A stretch of DNA of 64,000 nucleotides from Enterococcus gilvus ATCC BAA-350 (GTDB taxonomy: Bacteria; Bacillota; Bacilli; Lactobacillales; Enterococcaceae): NCBI RefSeq assembly GCF_000407545.1, contig NZ_ASWH01000001.1, positions 558,001 through 622,000 of the forward strand, read 5' to 3'. The notes under the pieces were generated by a model. The model saw only the letters and a program-made list of their open reading frames with translations. It was not told the origin of the DNA and made no database searches. The stretch's first letter is position 1. Each line of letters starts with the position of its first letter. Positions 36,065-45,352 of this stretch are shown one piece after another. The position numbers and the translations under genes are program-made.

Positions 36065-37744
36065 TTGAGTACAGTCAAAATAATTCCCTTCAGCGGCGTG
36101 CGTGAGAACGGTAAAAACATGTATGCAGTTGAAGTGGACAACGATATTTTTGTCCTCGATTGCGGACTAAAATATCCAGAAAATGAATTGTTGGGGATCG
36201 ATGTTGTGATTCCTGATTTTACCTATTTAATAGAAAATGCGGATCGTGTAGCGGGGGTTTTCCTGACACATGGGCACGCAGATGCGATCGGGGCTTTGCC
36301 TTATTTGGTATCTGAGGTCGCCGTACCTGTCTTCGGAACAGAGTTGACGGTCGAATTAGCGAAATTGACTGTCAGCCAAAATGAAGAAAGCAAAAACTTC
36401 AAGGATTTCCACGTGATCGATGAGCACACGGAGATCGATTTTGGGACAGCAGTCATCAGCTTCTTCCGGACCACGCATACGATCCCTGATTCTGTTGGGA
36501 TCAGTTTGAAGACCAGCGAAGGCAGTGTCGTGTATACAGGAGATTTCAAATTCGACCCGACGGCGATCCCGATGTATGCGACGAACTATCGTCGTTTAGC
36601 AGAGATCGGCGGAGAAGGCGTCTTGGCATTATTGAGCTCGTCGTCAAATGCGGAGAATCCGATCCAGGTGGCTTCTGAACGAGAAATCGCCAGTGAAGTC
36701 TACGATACCATCAATGAATGGGACGGCCGGATCATTGTCGCCTGTGTCGCCAGCAACCTGCAACGGGTTCAACAAATCTTGAATGCCGCTAAAAAAGCAG
36801 GGCGTAAAGTCGTGCTTACAGGTCAAGACTTAGACCGTATCATCAAAACAGGGATGCGTCTGAAAAAACTTGAAGTACCGGAAGATAGTTTGATCACGAT
36901 CAAAGAAATGAAAAACTACTCACCGGAAGAGCTGATCATTTTAGAAACAGGCCGGATGGGTGAGCCTATCAAATCCTTGCAAAAAATGGCGAACCGCTCG
37001 CACCGCAACTTGAAGATCGAAGATGGCGACCTCGTGTATATCACTACGACGCCAACGATCGCGATGGAAACGACAGTCGCGAAAACAGAAGACATGATCT
37101 ATCGCGCTGGCGGGATCGTGAAGAGTATCTCTGAAAACTTACGCGTATCAGGGCATGCGAATCCACGTGATCTGCAATTGATGATGGACATTATGTCGCC
37201 GCAATACTTCATTCCAGTCCAAGGTGAATATCGCCAGTTGTCTGCTCATGCACGTTTGGCGAATGAACTGGGTATGCCTTTCAAGAATATCTTCATCACT
37301 GGCCGCGGAGATGTGTTGGAATATAAAAATAAACACATGAGTGCTGCCGGCAGCGTCCCTGCTGATAACATTATGATCGATGGGATCGGTGTGGGGGATA
37401 TTGGAAATATCGTTTTACGTGACCGAAAAGTCTTGTCTGACGATGGCATCTTTGTCGTCGTTGTGACCATTGATCGTAAATTGAAAAAAATCGTTTCTGC
37501 CCCGCAAATCACTTCAAGAGGATTTGTGTACATCAAAGCCAGCCGCGATTTGATCAAGGAAAGTGCCGACATTACCAGTGAGATCGTTGAAAAACATCTC
37601 CACTCGGACGATTTTGAATGGAGCAAGCTGAAGCAAGACATTCGAGATCATTTAAGCCGTCACCTGTTTGAACAAACAAAACGTCGTCCTGTGATCTTAC
37701 CTGTGATCATGGAAGCGAACCAACGTCGCGGACGTCGCAAATAA
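36065..37744 (+). CDS. rnjB: Ribonuclease J2
   Basis: A 559-residue beta-CASP metallo-beta-lactamase that should act in the RNase J1/J2 complex in mRNA decay and rRNA maturation. The domain order is beta-lactamase, beta-CASP, beta-lactamase, then a C-terminal domain. The catalytic motifs are degenerate: THGHADAIG has alanine where the HxHxDH motif needs histidine (A74), LSSSSNAE replaces the DSTN motif, and IPVQGEYR has glutamine for histidine. TGDFKFD and SGHA are kept. This pattern is that of J2, mostly structural in cocci. The TTG start at 36065 lies 8 bases after GGAGAGG and gives the usual MSTVKI N terminus. Confidence 0.93.
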   Translation: MSTVKIIPFSGVRENGKNMYAVEVDNDIFVLDCGLKYPENELLGIDVVIPDFTYLIENADRVAGVFLTHGHADAIGALPYLVSEVAVPVFGTELTVELAKLTVSQNEESKNFKDFHVIDEHTEIDFGTAVISFFRTTHTIPDSVGISLKTSEGSVVYTGDFKFDPTAIPMYATNYRRLAEIGGEGVLALLSSSSNAENPIQVASEREIASEVYDTINEWDGRIIVACVASNLQRVQQILNAAKKAGRKVVLTGQDLDRIIKTGMRLKKLEVPEDSLITIKEMKNYSPEELIILETGRMGEPIKSLQKMANRSHRNLKIEDGDLVYITTTPTIAMETTVAKTEDMIYRAGGIVKSISENLRVSGHANPRDLQLMMDIMSPQYFIPVQGEYRQLSAHARLANELGMPFKNIFITGRGDVLEYKNKHMSAAGSVPADNIMIDGIGVGDIGNIVLRDRKVLSDDGIFVVVVTIDRKLKKIVSAPQITSRGFVYIKASRDLIKESADITSEIVEKHLHSDDFEWSKLKQDIRDHLSRHLFEQTKRRPVILPVIMEANQRRGRRK

Positions 37745-37757
37745 AAAAAATGAGATG

Positions 37758-37792
37758 CTTCGCCAATCGATTCTGATTGGCGAAGTTTTTTT
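37758..37792 (+). terminator. Terminator after rnjB
   Basis: A perfect 11-bp stem (CTTCGCCAATC, GATTGGCGAAG) is followed by seven Ts. Confidence 0.9.
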
Positions 37793-37867
37793 GATACTTC
37801 CTACTCTTATTTTTTGTAAAAAAGGAGTATGATTAAAGGAGTAGTAAATGTAGAGAGGGCTGGTTAT

Positions 37868-38074
37868 ATGTTGGAAAAACCATTAAAGTGTCCAAATTGC
37901 GGCACACATTTCTTTGTTGACGAAGTATTGAACGTTCAGGATCACCCGAAGGAAGCGATGCCGGTGGAGTGTCCTAATTGCCATCATGTGTACGAAAAAA
38001 GAATTACGAATGGCTATTTTATGACCTTTGAGGATCGTGAAGAGGGCAAATATGAGACAAAGACGGAAGAGTGA
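37868..38074 (+). CDS. Small zinc-ribbon protein
   Basis: A 68-residue protein with two CPNC motifs (LKCPNCGTHF and VECPNCHHVYEKR) that should coordinate one zinc ion. The C-terminal tail is acidic. I know no function. The ATG at 37868 is preferred: a possible -10 TATGAT at 37828-37833 covers the alternative ATG at 37829. The gene lies between rnjB and a drug-exporter gene, separated by a terminator on the left, and is probably monocistronic. Confidence 0.7.
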   Translation: MLEKPLKCPNCGTHFFVDEVLNVQDHPKEAMPVECPNCHHVYEKRITNGYFMTFEDREEGKYETKTEE

Positions 38075-38247
38075 TCTTTCGTTTTTTTTTTTGATTTGAT
38101 TTTTGAGCTGTTTATCTATTAAAATAGCTATGGCCTATTTGAAGGGTTTTGTCTAGCGGCTCCTGTGAGAGCCAAAGTTAATTTTGCCAGAGCGTTCAGC
38201 GTTTTTTTGACTGACTCGCAGGCTGTAATGAAAGGAAGTTTTTTTTG

Positions 38248-39687
38248 ATGCATACGTATCAAGAGGATGCGGTCGTCCAAAAGAATCGCTGGTGGATCTT
38301 AGTTTCCGTGGCGATGTTCACGTTCATGTCGACATTGGATTCTAGTATCGTGAATATCGCGCTGCCGACGATCTCGCGAGACTTATCTGTTCCAATGAAT
38401 AAGGCGGAATGGGTCGTCTCGATTTATTTGATGGTGGTCTGTGCGTGCCTGCTGCTTTTTGGGAAAGTCGGAGACAGCTTCGGCAAGATCAAGGTCTATC
38501 GGATCGGAACGGTCGTATTTACCTTAGGGTCGCTGCTGTGCGGCTTCAATCATTCCTTGACCATGCTTTTATTTGGTCGGGTGATCCAAGGAATCGGTGC
38601 CAGCATGACGATGGCGACGAACACAGGGATCACGACAGAGGTCTTTCCTATGAGGGAACGGGGACGAGCCTTAGGGGCGATCGGCGCCTTTGTCTCCTTA
38701 GGATCAATCGCAGGTCCGGGTATCGGCGGGTTGATATTGGCTCATTTTTCTTGGTCCTATATTTTCTGGATCAATGTGCCTGTAGGGCTATTGACGATCT
38801 TGATCGGTGAAAAATATTTGCCAAAGGATATCACGATGTCCAAAAAGAAAATCGATTGGCTCGGTTTCGTGACGTTCGCGATCACCATCATGAGCTTCTT
38901 CGGGGCAGTCTTTATTGGACAAGAAGTCGGCTATATCCATACAGTGCCGCTGCTTTTATTCGTCGCAGCCATCGTCTTTTTCGTGATTTTTATTCGCGTG
39001 GAGAAGCAAAAGGAAAATCCGTTGCTCGTTTTTCATATTTTGAGAAACAAGTTGTTTACGATGAGCTTGGTCACGGCGTTGCTGATTTTCTCAGCCAATT
39101 TCTTCGTGAACGTGGTCATGCCTTTTTACCTGCAAAATGCGCGGGGACTGACTGCTAGCTATGCGGGGCTGTTAATGATGGTCTTTCCTTTCTTGATGGT
39201 CATCGGCTCACCCCTCAGCGGGTATTTGACGGATCAGATCGGCCCTCAGAAGCTGGTGTTGATGGGACTGGCCTTGCTGTCTGTTACACAACTGATGTAT
39301 GTCTTTATGAATCAAACAAGTCCGATCTGGTACTACATTTTGGCTACAGCGATCATGGGGATGGGGAATGCCCTGTTCCAATCGCCGAACAACACGATCG
39401 TCATGAGCAGTGTGGAGAAGGAAAACCTGGGCGTAGCCGGCAGCTTGAATTCCTTCGCTCGGAATTTGGGGATGGTCGTTGGTATCGCGCTGTCTACGAC
39501 GATCCTATACAGCGGGATGAGTACCGCTTACGGTCAGAGAGTGACGACTTACATTGAAGGACGGCCAGACATTTTCATTTTTGGAATGCGGGTGACCTTT
39601 ATGGCCTCCTTTGCGATCTGCGTCATCGCGTGGGTGCTTTCGTTGATTCGATTCCGAAAAAAGACAACGGATCAGACGATCCATTAG
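38248..39687 (+). CDS. DHA2-family MFS multidrug exporter (EmrB/QacA type)
   Basis: A 479-residue exporter with about fourteen membrane segments. The first helix carries the DHA2 signature TLDSSIVNIALPTISRDL. Loop 2-3 has FGKVGDSFGKIKVYR and helix 5 carries the motif C GPGIGGLI. These antiporters expel lipophilic or cationic drugs with protons; the substrate is unknown. AAAGGAAG precedes the ATG at 38248. No regulator gene of the usual TetR/MarR type lies next to it. Confidence 0.9.
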   Translation: MHTYQEDAVVQKNRWWILVSVAMFTFMSTLDSSIVNIALPTISRDLSVPMNKAEWVVSIYLMVVCACLLLFGKVGDSFGKIKVYRIGTVVFTLGSLLCGFNHSLTMLLFGRVIQGIGASMTMATNTGITTEVFPMRERGRALGAIGAFVSLGSIAGPGIGGLILAHFSWSYIFWINVPVGLLTILIGEKYLPKDITMSKKKIDWLGFVTFAITIMSFFGAVFIGQEVGYIHTVPLLLFVAAIVFFVIFIRVEKQKENPLLVFHILRNKLFTMSLVTALLIFSANFFVNVVMPFYLQNARGLTASYAGLLMMVFPFLMVIGSPLSGYLTDQIGPQKLVLMGLALLSVTQLMYVFMNQTSPIWYYILATAIMGMGNALFQSPNNTIVMSSVEKENLGVAGSLNSFARNLGMVVGIALSTTILYSGMSTAYGQRVTTYIEGRPDIFIFGMRVTFMASFAICVIAWVLSLIRFRKKTTDQTIH

Positions 39688-39690
39688 TAC

Positions 39691-39741
39691 AAAAGAAGTT
39701 GATTGTTACCCGAATGGTAACGGTTGACTTCTTTTTTTTTA
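39691..39741 (+). terminator. Terminator after the DHA2 exporter
   Basis: A stem of about 18 bp (AAAGAAGTTGATTGTTACC with GGTAACGGTTGACTTCTTT, imperfect) is followed by a long T run. Confidence 0.9.
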
Positions 39742-39811
39742 GGGACTCTGTTATACTAGTTTTGCTAAGCTGTACTACTATAATAGATAAACTTTATAGC
39801 GGGAGGAAAAT

Positions 39812-41143
39812 ATGGCGACAAAACACGATTTGATTTTAGAACATATTGAAAATTTGCCGGTGGGAGAACGGATCTCCGTCCGCAGTATCGCAAAAAATTT
39901 GCGTGTCAGTGAAGGGACCGCCTATCGTGCGATCAAGGATGCTGAAAATATCGGATTGGTCTCCACGATCCAACGAGTAGGAACGATCCGAATCGAGCGC
40001 AAATTAAAGAAAAACATTGAGCGCCTGACCTTTGGTGAAGTGGTCCGCATCATTGAGGGCGACGTTTTGGGCGGTTCGAATGGATTAGACAAAGACTTAA
40101 ATAAATTTGTCATCGGTGCCATGACGGAAGAAGCGATGCGTCGCTACATCACCCCCGGCTCGTTATTGATCATCGGGAACCGCGAGGGTGCGCAAAAGCT
40201 GGCCCTGCAGGATGGGGCCGCAGTCCTGATCACAGGTGGTTTTGATACCACACCAGAGATTGCGCAATTGGCAGATGAACTGTCGTTGCCCGTGCTAAGC
40301 ACGACGTACGACTCCTTTACTGTTGCAACGATGATCAATCGCGCGTTGAGCGATCAACTGATCAAAAAGGATATCATGCAAGTCAGCGATATCTATATGC
40401 CGTTAGAAAAGACGGTGTATCTGCAGGCAGGCGACACGATCGCGAATTATCACCGTTTATCGGAAAAAACGGGTCACTCTCGTTTCCCTGTTGTAAATAA
40501 AAGCATGCGGGTCTTGGGTGTCGTTACCGCGAAGGATGTTCTTGGAAAAGCGGAAAATCAAGCGATCGAGCGTGTGATGACCCGCGAACCTAATGTCGTG
40601 AAGCAGAGTATGAGTGTCGCGTCTGTCAGCCATCAGATGATTTGGGATGGACTGGAAATGATGCCGGTAGTGAAGGACGACCTTTCATTAGTGGGCATGG
40701 TCAGTCGTCAGGATGTCATGAAGGCGATGCAGCTTGTTCAGCGTCAGCCGCAAATGTCGAATACGATCTCTGACCAAATCGTCGGCGATATCCTAACGGT
40801 AGATACAGACCGTGACGACAATCCCCTCGACAATCCGTACTTCAAATTTGAGGTCACTCCTCAAATGGTCAACAGCGTGGGAACGATCTCCTTTGGTGTA
40901 TTGAGTGAGATCGTCGCCAATGTGGCGCAGCGCAGTATCTTGATCGATCAACGACGCAATACATTGATCGAACAGATGAACCTGTATTATTTGCGGTTGA
41001 TCCAGTTGGAAAGTGAGATCGAGATTCATTCAAAAACATTAGAACTAGGACGGCGTTCGGCAAAAGTTGATTTGGAAGTCTACATCGATAATGTGATTGT
41101 AGCCAAAGCAATCGTGCTTTGCCAAGTGATGGAGCGCTCTTAG
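39812..41143 (+). CDS. ytoI: YtoI-like protein: HTH, DRTGG, two CBS and a hotdog domain
   Basis: A 443-residue multi-domain protein. Residues 1-65 form a winged HTH (ISVRSIAKNLRVSEGTAYRAIKDAENIGLVS). A DRTGG domain follows (about 75-185), then two CBS motifs (about 190-310: LEKTVYLQAGDTIANYHRL and MTREPNVVKQSMSVASVSHQM) that should bind an adenine nucleotide. The C-terminal 120 residues resemble a thioesterase-like hotdog fold. This plan is that of B. subtilis YtoI. As in Bacillus, the nrnA gene follows directly. It may be a nucleotide-sensing regulator; its targets are unknown. Confidence 0.85.
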   Translation: MATKHDLILEHIENLPVGERISVRSIAKNLRVSEGTAYRAIKDAENIGLVSTIQRVGTIRIERKLKKNIERLTFGEVVRIIEGDVLGGSNGLDKDLNKFVIGAMTEEAMRRYITPGSLLIIGNREGAQKLALQDGAAVLITGGFDTTPEIAQLADELSLPVLSTTYDSFTVATMINRALSDQLIKKDIMQVSDIYMPLEKTVYLQAGDTIANYHRLSEKTGHSRFPVVNKSMRVLGVVTAKDVLGKAENQAIERVMTREPNVVKQSMSVASVSHQMIWDGLEMMPVVKDDLSLVGMVSRQDVMKAMQLVQRQPQMSNTISDQIVGDILTVDTDRDDNPLDNPYFKFEVTPQMVNSVGTISFGVLSEIVANVAQRSILIDQRRNTLIEQMNLYYLRLIQLESEIEIHSKTLELGRRSAKVDLEVYIDNVIVAKAIVLCQVMERS

Positions 41144-41157
41144 AAAGAGGAATAGGT

Positions 41158-42111
41158 ATGACAATAACAGAAGAAATTTTACAAATGATTAAAGACTACG
41201 ATCGGATCATCGTCCATCGTCACATGCGTCCTGATCCAGATGCTCTTGGCTCCCAATGTGGACTCGCTGAGATTTTGCGCGCGACATTTCCTAAAAAAGA
41301 GGTCTATCAAGTCGGAGGCCCCGTGGAAGGCTTGGATTTTTTAGCGGAAATGGACGAGATCGCGGATCATCTGTACGAAGGCGCATTGGTGATCGTGACA
41401 GATACTGCGAATGCTCCCCGCATCAGTGACGACCGCTACAAGCTGGGAGAAAAACTGATCAAGATCGATCACCATCCGAATGACGATCCATACGGGGATC
41501 TGCTTTGGGTCAATACGAAAGCAAGCAGTTGCAGCGAGATCATTGCTGACTTTGCCTTTGCTGAAGACTTGACCGTGACAGAAAATGCGGCACGCTTGCT
41601 CTATGGCGGAATCGTGGGGGACACGGGGCGCTTTTTATACCCGGCAACAACCTCCCATACCCTACAGGTTGCGGCGCGTTTGCTCGATTACGGATTCGAT
41701 GCTACTAAGCTAAATCGGGAGATCGATCAAATCTCATTGGATGTTGCCAAGCTTTCAGGCTATCTTTATCAGAACCTGCAAATCGATGAACACGGTGCCG
41801 GGTATGTGTTCTTAGATCAGGCAATCTTAAATAAATACGGCATCAAGGATTCCGATACAGCCTCATTGGTCCCATTGCCGGGAACGATCGACGTCGTACT
41901 TGCTTGGGCAGTATTCGTCGAGCAGCCAGAAGGCTATTATCGTGTTCGTCTGCGGTCGAAAGGCCCCGTGATCAATGAATTGGCGAAGCAATACCATGGC
42001 GGCGGCCATCCGTTAGCCAGCGGCGCGAATGCGAAAGACCAAGCGATGTGCCAGGAAATTTATCAAAAGATCCAAGCTTTATGCGAAGATTACCAAAAAA
42101 CTGGGGAATGA
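41158..42111 (+). CDS. nrnA: Bifunctional oligoribonuclease/pAp phosphatase
   Basis: A 317-residue DHH/DHHA1 phosphoesterase that degrades nanoRNA and removes the 3' phosphate of pAp. Metal-binding motifs are HRHMRPDPDALGS, VTDTAN and the DHH triad in KIDHHPND. The C-terminal DHHA1 nucleic-acid motif is GGGHPLASGA. The start at 41158 follows AAAGAGG; a longer frame overlaps ytoI without homology. It forms a two-gene operon with ytoI. Confidence 0.93.
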   Translation: MTITEEILQMIKDYDRIIVHRHMRPDPDALGSQCGLAEILRATFPKKEVYQVGGPVEGLDFLAEMDEIADHLYEGALVIVTDTANAPRISDDRYKLGEKLIKIDHHPNDDPYGDLLWVNTKASSCSEIIADFAFAEDLTVTENAARLLYGGIVGDTGRFLYPATTSHTLQVAARLLDYGFDATKLNREIDQISLDVAKLSGYLYQNLQIDEHGAGYVFLDQAILNKYGIKDSDTASLVPLPGTIDVVLAWAVFVEQPEGYYRVRLRSKGPVINELAKQYHGGGHPLASGANAKDQAMCQEIYQKIQALCEDYQKTGE

Positions 42112-42134
42112 TAAAAAAACTTCAAAAAAAGAAG

Positions 42135-42163
42135 TTGACAATCCCCTCATTGGTCTATACAAT
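42135..42163 (+). promoter_or_regulatory. Promoter of glcT-ptsG
   Basis: A consensus -35 TTGACA (42135-42140) and -10 TACAAT (42158-42163) are exactly 17 bases apart. Confidence 0.85.
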
Positions 42164-42186
42164 TCAAAGTGTTAACAATACTGTTT

Positions 42187-42260
42187 CATGTGACTAGATC
42201 ATACTAGGCATGGAAAGACACGCAAGGAAGGCTCCTTGTGCATCTTTCCGTGCCTTTTTA
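42187..42260 (+). promoter_or_regulatory. GlcT ribonucleic antiterminator (RAT) overlapping a terminator
   Basis: The RAT-like hairpin CATGTGACTAG...CTAGGCATG (42187-42212) resembles that of B. subtilis ptsG. Its right side overlaps the left arm of a long terminator (GGCATGGAAAGA... to ...TCTTTCCGTGCCTTTTT, 42207-42260). Binding of GlcT to the RAT would prevent the terminator. Here the element lies before glcT itself, so it controls both glcT and ptsG. Confidence 0.8.
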
Positions 42261-42319
42261 TTTGGCCAAATAATAACTAGTCGAAACAGCACCACTATTC
42301 TGCAGAATGAGGACGAGCA

Positions 42320-43171
42320 ATGAAAATCAAAAAGATACTGAATCAAAATGCCGTTTTAGTTGATGACCATGGAGAAGAAAAAATCGCCATCGGCAAAGGA
42401 ATCGGTTTTAGCAAACAGAAAAATGATTTGCTTTATTCCCGAGAGATCGAGCGCTTGTTCGTGATGGAGCCGGAGGGACAGCAAAAGCTACAGACCTTAT
42501 TGAATCAAATTAACGAAACCTATTTCTTTGCTGCCGAAGCCATTATTGATCATGCGGAGACGGTCCTGATGGAGAAGCTCAATGAACATATCTTTATTTC
42601 GTTGACGGATCACATCGCTTTTGCTGCGCAAAATATTTCAAATGGGATCGTTGTTCGGAACAAACTACTTAGCGAGATCGAGATTTTATACAGCGAAGAG
42701 TTTGGGATCGCGCAATGGGCGGTCGATTACTTGAATCGAACCTTGGAGATTCCGTATGGCTACGATGAGGCGGGCTATATCGCGATCCATATCCATAGTG
42801 CGCGAACGGGAAGAGGCAATAACCATGACAGTATTCGAGAAGTCACCATCGTTTCTGACGTGATCCACTTGATTGAAGAAGAATTGGAGATCGCGATCCG
42901 TTCTCAGGAGATGGCCTTAGATTATTCTCGTTTGGCGAATCATCTGCGTCTTTTGCTGCAACGCTATCAGACCCAGCGTTATGCGGTCCTAGATCAAGAC
43001 ATCATTGAGATGGTTCGGAACAAGTATCCTGAAAGTTATCAAGTGGCAAAGAAGATTCGTGTCTTTTTGATGAAGACCTATCAGTTAGCGATCACTACAG
43101 AAGAATTGGGCTATGTCGCTATTCATGTAGAACGATTGCGAAAAGTAAAAGAACATAAAGGAGAAGAATAG
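42320..43171 (+). CDS. glcT: BglG-family transcription antiterminator GlcT
   Basis: A 283-residue antiterminator. Residues 1-60 are the CAT RNA-binding domain (MKIKKILNQNAVLVDDHGEEKIAIGKGIGF in part). Two PRD domains follow, with conserved histidines in LTDHIAFA and IAIHIHSARTG (PRD1) and VAIHVERL (PRD2). PtsG phosphorylates such proteins when glucose is absent, which inactivates them. The ptsG gene one base downstream and a RAT in its own leader support the name and indicate autoregulation. Confidence 0.92.
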   Translation: MKIKKILNQNAVLVDDHGEEKIAIGKGIGFSKQKNDLLYSREIERLFVMEPEGQQKLQTLLNQINETYFFAAEAIIDHAETVLMEKLNEHIFISLTDHIAFAAQNISNGIVVRNKLLSEIEILYSEEFGIAQWAVDYLNRTLEIPYGYDEAGYIAIHIHSARTGRGNNHDSIREVTIVSDVIHLIEEELEIAIRSQEMALDYSRLANHLRLLLQRYQTQRYAVLDQDIIEMVRNKYPESYQVAKKIRVFLMKTYQLAITTEELGYVAIHVERLRKVKEHKGEE

Positions 43172-43172
43172 T

Positions 43173-45134
43173 ATGAAAGCATATATGCAGCGCATGGGGC
43201 GTTCGTTGATGTTACCTGTGGCAACCTTGCCAGTTGCGGCTTTATTTATGGGGATCGGGTATTGGATCGATCCCAGCGGCTGGGGCGGGAACAATTTGTT
43301 GGCCGCTTTCCTGATCAAGGCAGGCGGAACGATCTTGGACAATCTGGGTGTCTTGTTTGCAGTAGGATTGGCCTTAGGAATGTCGAAAGACAAGGATGGC
43401 GCGGCGGCTTTGTCGGGATTGGTGGCCTTTTTGACACCGATGACATTAGTGAATAGCGAAGCGGTAGCCATGTTTACCAAAGTCGCGGTGGAAGATGTGA
43501 ATATCGCCTTTGGTGCCATCAACTTTAAAAATGTCTTTGTCGGAATTTTAGCCGGTTTAGTCGCGGCGGCGATGTACAATCGCTTTAGCGGAGTGAAATT
43601 GCCAATGGCGCTGTCTTTCTTCAGTGGAAAGCGGCTGGTGCCTATCGTTACAGCAGGCGTCATGGCGGTGCTGTCGGCGATTCTGATTTTCGCTTGGCCA
43701 CCTGTTTACACCGGCTTAGTCAGCTTTGGTGAGATGATCTCAGGGATGGGACCACTAGGGGCAGGGCTGTACGGCCTGTTCAATCGGTTATTGATCCCGA
43801 CTGGTTTGCATCACGCGTTGAACAATGTCTTTTGGTTCAACTTGGCGGGAATCGATGACATTGGTAAATTCTGGGCAAGCGAAGGGGTTCGTGGAATCAC
43901 AGGCCGTTATCAAGCCGGCTTCTTCCCAGTGATGATGTTCGGTTTACCCGCAGGCGCGTTAGCGATCTATCAATGCGCTCGTCCTGAGAAGAAAAAAGTC
44001 ACGGCTTCCTTGATGGTCGCGGCCGCTTTTGCTTCTTTCTTTACAGGTGTAACCGAGCCGCTTGAGTTTTCATTCATGTTCGTTGCTTGGCCGTTATATG
44101 TCGTTCATGCTATTTTGACAGGGATCTCAATGTTCATCGCGGCGACTTTCCGATGGACCGCAGGGTTCAACTTCAGTGCTGGATTTATTGATTTCTTCTT
44201 GAGTTTGCGTGTTCCAATAGCGAATCAGCCGTATATGCTGCTTCTTTTAGGCTTGGTCATGGCCGTGGTTTATTACACGACGTTCCGCTTTGTGATCGTT
44301 AAGTTCAATTTGATGACGCCGGGACGTGAAGAAGATGACGGAGAAGAAATGCCGGATATTCGTCTGACTGGCGACAGCAAACACGCGGTCATGGCACAGA
44401 AGATCTATGAAGCGCTGGGAGGGCCGGCGAATGTGCAGTCGATCGATAATTGTACGACCCGTCTGCGTCTGCAACTCAAAGACACTGGGGAAGTCAATCA
44501 AAGCCAGATCAAGGCCACTGGTGTTCCGGGTCTAAAGGTGATCGATGACACGAATATCCAAGTGATCGTAGGGACCGAAGTCCAATTTGTAGCAGATGAG
44601 ATGAATCGTCTCCACAATGGCAGCGGTGCAACGCATGCAGTTACGGAGCAGGCGATCGTGGAGGAGGAAGTTCCGAAAACACAGGCGCTGTTTGCAGTAG
44701 CCAACGGCCGTTTAGTGCCGATCACGGAAGTGTCCGACGATGTTTTCTCAGAAAAAATGATGGGTGACGGCTATGCTGTATTGCCTACTTCGGGTGAGAT
44801 TTTCTCCCCTGTTGCAGGGACGATCTCCAATGTCTTTCCAACGAAGCACGCAGTAGGGATCACGACTGCATCAGGCGTCGAAGTCCTACTGCACATGGGC
44901 TTAGATACGGTCGATCTAGGTGGAGAGCCTTTTGAGCTTTATGTCAAAGCCGGACAACAAGTGGGGCGTGGTCAGATGATCGCTAAAGTAGACTTAGAGG
45001 CTGTTCGCAAAGCAGGGAAGAAAACGGACATTATTGTTGCGTTGACGAATATGGATAAAGTAAAAAGCTCCGATTTGATCGAAACAAAGGAAGTTCTTGT
45101 CAATGAGGTAATCGGTGAAATAACAAGTAATTAG
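43173..45134 (+). CDS. ptsG: PTS glucose-specific EIICBA
   Basis: A 653-residue three-domain permease. EIIC spans residues 1 to about 390 with the GLHHALNNVFWFN and TGVTEPLEFSFMF motifs. EIIB has the phosphocysteine in IDNCTTRLRLQL (about residue 428). EIIA has the active histidine in VEVLLHMGLDTV (about 572). The order C-B-A and length match PtsG of Firmicutes. It starts one base after the glcT stop. Glucose is the likely substrate; glucosamine or N-acetylglucosamine permeases share this architecture but usually lack a GlcT partner. Confidence 0.94.
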   Translation: MKAYMQRMGRSLMLPVATLPVAALFMGIGYWIDPSGWGGNNLLAAFLIKAGGTILDNLGVLFAVGLALGMSKDKDGAAALSGLVAFLTPMTLVNSEAVAMFTKVAVEDVNIAFGAINFKNVFVGILAGLVAAAMYNRFSGVKLPMALSFFSGKRLVPIVTAGVMAVLSAILIFAWPPVYTGLVSFGEMISGMGPLGAGLYGLFNRLLIPTGLHHALNNVFWFNLAGIDDIGKFWASEGVRGITGRYQAGFFPVMMFGLPAGALAIYQCARPEKKKVTASLMVAAAFASFFTGVTEPLEFSFMFVAWPLYVVHAILTGISMFIAATFRWTAGFNFSAGFIDFFLSLRVPIANQPYMLLLLGLVMAVVYYTTFRFVIVKFNLMTPGREEDDGEEMPDIRLTGDSKHAVMAQKIYEALGGPANVQSIDNCTTRLRLQLKDTGEVNQSQIKATGVPGLKVIDDTNIQVIVGTEVQFVADEMNRLHNGSGATHAVTEQAIVEEEVPKTQALFAVANGRLVPITEVSDDVFSEKMMGDGYAVLPTSGEIFSPVAGTISNVFPTKHAVGITTASGVEVLLHMGLDTVDLGGEPFELYVKAGQQVGRGQMIAKVDLEAVRKAGKKTDIIVALTNMDKVKSSDLIETKEVLVNEVIGEITSN

Positions 45135-45144
45135 TCCATAACGA

Positions 45145-45177
45145 AGGTCGTGTCGTCTTAGACACGGCTTTTTTTAG
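45145..45177 (+). terminator. Terminator after ptsG
   Basis: AAGGTCGTGTC pairs with GACACGGCTT through one or two G-T pairs around GTCTTA, followed by seven Ts. Confidence 0.8.
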
Positions 45178-45352
45178 TTATTTAAAAAGAAGTTGACCGT
45201 TTATAGCAGAGTTAAAAAATAAATATTCAATAACATTCGTGAAAATAAATAAAAAAAATAGTTGATCTAACCATTTACAAGGCTGTACTTTTAGGCTTAT
45301 TCTGAAAATATAAAAAACAGAAAGCGATTTCTTGAAAATGGAGGATGGGAAC

